The notes under the pieces were generated by a model. The model saw only the letters and a program-made list of their open reading frames with translations. It was not told the DNA's origin and ran no database searches. From Omphiscola glabra (Eukaryota; Mollusca; Gastropoda; Lymnaeidae), in assembly GCA_964017045.1 (NCBI GenBank), contig OZ024794.1, positions 19,159,617 to 19,223,616 on the forward strand: a stretch of DNA of 64,000 nt, given 5' to 3'. Position numbers and translations under genes: made by a program. This document shows, in pieces, positions 58,496-64,000 of this stretch (positions are counted from its first letter, which is position 1; each line of letters begins with the position of its first letter).

Positions 58496-60219
58496 AGTAC
58501 AGTATTTATCACGGATAGGCTGCCTACATTAAAGCTGTTATCGTGTAAAAGACCTCTAAAGTACAGCAGCTCTAACGCTGGCTTCAATGCCTCTCTCCTC
58601 ATTGTATTTATAGCAGGATAGGAAAACGTGGTTACTGAACGGGGCACGAAAAGGAAATGTCCCTCGGGTGATTTGATAATGAATGAATGTATCTGGTGAT
58701 AGGCATCTTAGCTGGACAATGAATGTATCTGGTGATTACTGATAGCCATCTTAACTGGACAATTGGTGTATCTATGGGGATAGCTATCTTAACTGGACAA
58801 AGTCAGGTTATATTTTCAGCGGACATTCTATCCTTGTCAATTCAGTATCACATGTTTCTCATTTGAGTGTCTCACAGCATGCAGACATCTACGCTGCAGA
58901 AATACAATAAACAGTGCGGGTGTATTGTAGACGACACGAAGCAAAAGAATGGCACGTGGCGAGAGAACGAGAGAATGGAGACGGAGAAGGAGGGGAGGGA
59001 AGGGGATCATGAGGAGGGAGCCGGCAAGAAAGAGAAAAAATGGATAGTGCGAGAGAGAGAGAGAGAGAGAGAGGGGAAGAGGGGATAGAAAGGTCGAGAG
59101 AGGGGTTAGGGAGGAGAGACAGAGACAGAGACTTAAAGGAGAAAAACAGAGAGAGAGGGAGAAAGAGAGAATAGAGAGAGTGAGACAGAGAGGGAGAGAG
59201 TCAGCCAGTCTTCCACGAAGTCCTGTAGTTACCAGTGTCCGGTAGCTCTAACCTCAAATAAAGTTGAAATGGCATTTTTTAAAAAAGAAATACCTTTTAA
59301 AATTAAACATGTGATGTCATTGGTGCCTGTTACTAAACCCACCCCCCTAACCGGACGACTCGATGGTCCTAGTCGATTTGACGGACGAACAACAACTAAA
59401 TATCCGAGTACTGCTGGGACCGACGGCGGATAATTCATAGGTTAAACTTTGGTTACAAATATCCAGTATTAAATATTAATTTAAATCTTCTTCCGATGAC
59501 GTCAGATTCTTGGCCCCCACAAACGTACCCTTTACCTTAAAGTTATTTTTGGACTGATTTATGATACATTTAATGGTGCTTATAAAAAAAGAAACGTGGA
59601 CCAGGATTAGCATTGGAGATGACAGTCACGTGATCGTTTGATGCCGTCCAAACCCTGAATAATGACAAGGTGAACGACACACTTTGACTTCAAAACTATG
59701 CCTTTCAATAGCGTGTTTCTAAATCCTAATTGGCTGAGCGGTCTACACTGGGTCAATGCCAAGCCAATGGACTGGAGGTCAATACACAGCAAACACCTGG
59801 ACAAGAAAAACATCCCCAGCAACCCAGGTGGACGGGACTCGTCAACCTTGGATGGCAACCTTAGGACATCAGAGCGATGTGGGCGTGCTAAAATAGCATG
59901 GATACCAGCGCTATAAAAGGATTCAATCAAACAAAACTCATCTAGGAGAAAGCAAACCCTGAAAGCAAACTCTGGGATGGAGTTCCGTAGGCGGTATGAC
60001 ATTGAAACGGTTAAAATTCCGACGAATCCTGCGACATAGAGCGCATAAACAGCACAGTGAAACACAAACACACACACTGCTGGTCATCTTCTGCATCCTG
60101 GTCTATTTCCAGGCGTCTTGACCAAGTCTTGCCATTGGATCCCAGCAGAGGCAAGGACTAGAGCGTGAGGCTGACGAATGGAGCGGCTCTCCCTCGCTTT
60201 AAACAGCTCACGTTAAGGC
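58496..60219. other. Spacer with purine tract and a TATA-like motif
   Basis: Includes a ~40-bp triplicate at 58680-58805 (GAATGTATCTGGTGAT, ATCTTAACTGGACAA), a GA-rich tract at 58945-59200 and CTATAAAAGG at 59911-59920. No exon supported; opposite-strand frames overlap at 59607-60077. Confidence 0.45.
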
Positions 60220-60310
60220 TGCCCTTCAAGTCAAGGCTACCATTCAAGTCAAGGCTACCATTCAAGTCAAGGCTACCATTCAAGTCAAGGCTACCATTCA
60301 AGTCGCAAAT
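60220..60310. repeat. 18-bp tandem repeat, five copies
   Basis: Unit AAGTCAAGGCTACCATTC, perfect in the middle copies. Confidence 0.93.
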
Positions 60311-60654
60311 AGCCCTGGTCATCTTCACGTGCGAAGGACGAACAACAAATCTAAATAAAAAAGAAAACATAATAAGGTTGTGAGTCCTGTCGACACAAAT
60401 TACAATTCATAACAATTACCGTTCAAAGATTTGTATTTCTTTCGCAACAAATTTCCAGATACGTCTCTGAAAACCCGATTACGAAATAATAGACATCTTT
60501 TCCTCTTACGACAAACTTAAACGTTACCTAAAACTAAAATCACTCTGGTGGAAGATGTCACTGAATATCCTTATAGCATCTATTGTATTACACATACTAA
60601 TATATATATATATATATTATGTATATATATGTATATTATAGATATATAGATATA
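60311..60654. other. AT-rich spacer ending in (TA)n
   Basis: No gene; TA-rich tract from 60598 leads into the GATA array. Confidence 0.5.
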
Positions 60655-61060
<406 letters not shown>

Positions 61061-61109
61061 CCTATCATGAACTCTCTCCACTTCTAGCGCCACATCTTCA
61101 TTACCAACA

Positions 61110-61250
61110 GATATAAATAAGACATCATATACACCATAGTACTGACAGATAAGACATCATATACACCATAGTACTGACAGAGAAGACATCATATACACCA
61201 TAGTACTGACAGATAAGACATCATATACACCATAGTACTGACAGATGACA
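61110..61250. repeat. 32-bp tandem repeat, four copies
   Basis: Unit core GACATCATATACACCATAGT then ACTGACAGATAA. Confidence 0.93.
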
Positions 61251-62139
61251 AGTGAGAAAATTATTAGCGTCTTCTCTTCCCCACTTAACCCTCCGATGAC
61301 ATTCCCCGAACCCCACTTTCACCTAACAGCCCACCCCTTCCCATATCTCCCCCACCTTTCCTCGCGCTTCCTCCTATATTAACATCCCCCTCTTTTTAAC
61401 CTCTACACATCAAATCCACTCCCAAACCTCCTACTTACCCCCCTCCCGCTCTCCGTTTACCCTCCCCCCCCTCCTGACCTGACAGTACTTAAATTATAAA
61501 TTTATATTGAAAGCAGACTTACGAGATGGGTTACTTCTAGAGTAAATAAAACCCGTTAAGGTTACCTCCCGTGGTGCTTACTATTTACTTTGCGCCACTG
61601 TGATGTTTTCAGAGCAAAAACCTTCAATTTTTGTTTGGATCACGCCCAATCGATACTTAGTAGTATTGATAGTTATTGGAACTCATGACGCCGAAACACT
61701 TTGCAGTCCAAGCGAGAATATTTGAAGAGCGGGCAAAGTGCCGAGTGTTTGATAGGATCAGAGAGAACTTCTCCAGAATATATCCATATAGTTCTAGGGT
61801 TATCCATCACTGATGAGAGGCATGACTGCGTACCATAGAATTAGTTATAGGGGAGATTCTGGAACACGTGGCACTGCTCACTTGGGTCCCCTGACAGATG
61901 CTTTGTAAGCTGGTAGAAATATCAAGTGCTTATAGATAGACGAGTGTAAGGGCAAACAAAAGCTGCGCGCAGGGCAGACCTGAATTTATTTGCCCTACCA
62001 ACCTACCAAAAAAGAATACAAATCCATATCTTGCATATAAATTTACGATTTTTGCCCCCTCTGAAGATGGCACAAGGTGCGGGTGCAACCCCCTTCGCTC
62101 CCCCCTCCCCGGCTTCACAAGACATTTCATGTTATCCTG
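61251..62139. other. Non-coding spacer
   Basis: Pyrimidine-rich from 61265 to 61480, otherwise unremarkable. No exon recognised. Confidence 0.45.
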
Positions 62140-62535
62140 ATAACTCCCCACCCATCACACCAGCCGATAACTCCCGGCCCATCACACCAGCCGATAACTC
62201 CCCACCCATCACACCAGCCGATAACTCCCCACCCATCACACTAGCCGATAATTCCCAGCCCCGCACACCAGCCGATAACTCCCCACCCAGCACACCAGCC
62301 GATAACTCCCCACCCATCACACCAGCCGATAATTCCCAGCCCCGCACACCAGCCGATAACTCCCCACCCAGCACACCAGCCGATAACTCCCCACCCATCA
62401 CACCAGCCGATAACTCCCAGCCCATCACACCAGCCGATAACTCCCAGCCCATCACACCAGCCGATAACTTCCCACCCCACACACCAGCCGATAACTCCCC
62501 ACCCATCACACCAGCCGATAACTCCCAGCCCCGCA
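62140..62535. repeat. 27-bp minisatellite, about 14 copies
   Basis: Unit CCAGCCGATAACTCCCCACC then CATCACA. CCCAGCCCCGC and CACCCAGCACA variants recur in two matching blocks (62245-62330, 62326-62415). The nine-codon unit leaves three frames open; the proline-rich 191-codon plus frame starts upstream but has no independent support. Confidence 0.95.
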
Positions 62536-62678
62536 CACAGACCCAGTATTTCAAATGGAATAAGTGGTCTGGGAAAAGAGTCAGGACGTATGCAGCTCTT
62601 CACTGAGCGTGATCATATTACAATACATAAGAAATACATAATTTGCCCCAGTATATTTCTCTCTCTTTATTTCTTTTT

Positions 62679-62695
62679 TCCCTTCTTCTTCTTCT

Positions 62696-62741
<46 letters not shown>
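62679..62741. repeat. (TTC)n/(CT)n simple repeat
   Basis: CTTCTTCTT followed by about 19 CT dinucleotides. Confidence 0.95.
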
Positions 62742-62984
62742 CTTTCACTCATCCTCTCTCCCCCATGTCTGTTTCATTGTCTGATTCCCTTTCTCATTCA
62801 TACGTTAAAGAAAATTTGAATTTGAATACTATTATTCGTATCATAACGATATGTAGCTAAGAGCATAAAATTGTATGTAATTAAAGACCTTTAAACAGTG
62901 TAACGTCAACTAATATGTAAAGATACGTATCTCATTTTTAATGATCTCAATTTTGTCTGCAATTTCTTGGATTCTTAAAATATA
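62742..62984. other. AT-rich spacer
   Basis: No feature recognised. Confidence 0.4.
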
Positions 62985-63206
62985 AGAATATCTGGCATTG
63001 GACCAGACTCTTTTCTTCAGTCTCGTCATGACAGTTGCGGCCTTCCCTATCCTACCACTTATCTCATCCTCCATTGAGAGGGTGCTACAAATGTTCGACC
63101 CTAGATATGTGAATCTGTCAACAGCATCCAAGTCACAGTCGTCGATGGAGATAGTGGGGAGAGAGTCAGCGTCCTGAGCCATAATGTTGGTTTTCTTTAA
63201 GCTTTT
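62985..63206 (-). pseudogene. LINE ORF2 C-terminal fragment (endonuclease-reverse transcriptase type)
   Basis: The minus-strand frame contains KKTNIMAQDAD, then FTYLGSNICS, EISGRIGKAATVM and KKRVWSNAR. This is the region just after the RT catalytic core in RTE/CR1-like LINEs. Homology stops after VWSNAR (about 62990), and beyond 63206 an in-frame stop and a different repeat follow. Both ends are truncated and no catalytic residues remain. Confidence 0.85.
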
Positions 63207-63214
63207 ATTATAAA

Positions 63215-63515
63215 CCAGCTAATCCGATTCCGTTGGTATCACGATCACCGAGGGATCCGATCCTTGTGGGTTCCCGATCCTGTCGGGTCTCGTTTTTCGG
63301 TAGATCTCGTTTCCCGGTGAAATATAGTCAATTGTATTATAAACTAGCTGGTACCCCGATTCCAGTGGGATCCCGATCCCCTTTCGGTTCCCGTTTACCG
63401 GTGGGAACCCGACCCTATTGTGATCCCGACCCCGTTAGGATCCTGTTCACTGCGGTATCCTCTTCTCCGATGGGATCCCGTTTACCGATACGATCCCGAT
63501 CCCGGATAGATCCCG
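63215..63515. repeat. Degenerate GATCCCG-rich repeat
   Basis: Loose 16-20 bp units built on GTGGGATCCCGATCCC, with many GGATCC/CGATCC words that are near-palindromic. It abuts the LINE fragment; AACTAGCTGGTACCCCGATT at about 63342 echoes CAGCTAATCCGATT at about 63218. Confidence 0.75.
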
Positions 63516-64000
63516 GTACCCAGTGTGTTCCACTTTACAAGACAAATTTTAAAACTTATTGCACTACTATAACTATTTTACATATAAATTAAAAGAGGGG
63601 GGTCCATTTCATAATTGTACTATTTAGTTTTACCTCAAATGCGGGGCCCTGTAATAATAAGTCAGATAGATAATAAAGCTATAATTTTAAATTTGCTCCA
63701 CTAAAATAAGTTTATAATTGCCGTCGAAATAGCTTTTTTAAAATGATCGAAATTTCTGGAAAAGTCTAGGCCGGCCCTAAACGGATTGGATATTATTCCT
63801 TTTACATCCACCGATATTTCAATACGGACTATGAAGTCCGTTGCTACCAAGCTAGGCCTATATTCATCAATTCACATAGAACCTATAGCGTTGTCTAAGC
63901 CTATTGATATTTATATAGCTTATATTAGGAAAAAATTAAATGGTGCCACCGGCCCCAGAGGAATGGATATTATGAGATCAGTACCCTTCAGTATTTGAAT
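63516..64000. other. Terminal spacer with unassigned open frame
   Basis: A plus-strand frame (63786-63998, 70 codons, TGA at its end) reads through TMKSVATKLG and IDIYIAYIRKKLNGATG. It is not repeat-derived and I do not recognise it. AGGCCGGCCCTAAAC just upstream (63769) resembles a DNA-transposon terminus, so this may be part of a transposon running out of the window. Confidence 0.25.

Noticed and set aside
59607..60077. 156-codon minus-strand frame
   Set aside because: No domain, overlapped by a plus-strand frame, no splice or promoter support on that strand.

Overview
This is a 64 kb piece of animal nuclear DNA. It is AT-rich and gene-poor, with no operons or prokaryotic gene structure. 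It is packed with tandem repeats and short degraded transposons, and one gene has clear exons with GT-AG splice sites. Repeat-dense sequence of this kind, the many CAGTGGCGTAGC-ended hAT miniatures and several SPIN-like hAT elements suggest a mollusc, most likely a heterobranch or freshwater gastropod. The species call is inference, not proof.

The only host gene I can support is a rhodopsin-class (class A) peptide-type GPCR on the + strand. Its first coding exon (44953-45138) carries a short N-terminus with four N-glycosylation sequons and TM1. The second (47428-47578) carries intracellular loop 1, TM2 and the first extracellular loop, up to the conserved cysteine at the top of TM3. No exon for TM3-TM7 was recognised, so the next intron probably runs past the window end. 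The 2.3 kb intron between the two exons holds four miniature hAT-type transposons.

The most striking feature lies at the 3' end of the second exon. A 29-bp minisatellite of about 32 copies (47558-48490) is an amplification of the last 22 bases of the exon plus the first 7 bases of the intron. The authentic 5' splice site is therefore followed by roughly 30 decoy 5' splice sites.

By hand estimate more than one third of the window is tandem repeat: over 40 separate arrays, nearly all with unrelated units of 4-60 bp. The largest are 5.8-7.35 kb (36 bp), 11.7-12.8 kb (36 bp), 18.6-19.7 kb (24 bp), 19.8-20.5 kb (30 bp), 24.3-27.5 kb (10 bp with nested duplications), 31.7-32.8 kb (29 bp with an alternating higher-order period), 47.6-48.5 kb (29 bp), 48.8-50.0 kb (33 bp), 56.1-58.5 kb (13-14 bp) and a 400-bp GATA array at 60.7-61.1 kb. 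Long open frames across these arrays follow from unit lengths divisible by three, or from units lacking stops, and are not annotated as genes.

Mobile elements: six SPIN-like hAT copies (5259, 13003, 21795, 46696, 48972, 49707), several with exact 8-bp target duplications; a CAGTGGCGTAGC family of hAT-like miniatures (4956, 8989, 17299, 31072, 45414, 46040, 46939); a Ty3/gypsy reverse-transcriptase remnant and an oppositely oriented LINE RNase H remnant (38.07-39.75 kb) sitting inside a split minisatellite; two further LINE remnants (31.4 and 63.1 kb); and a foldback SINE-like repeat present twice (4.3 and 49.1 kb), one copy nested in a SPIN element. The remaining sequence is AT-rich single-copy spacer with no recognisable genes.
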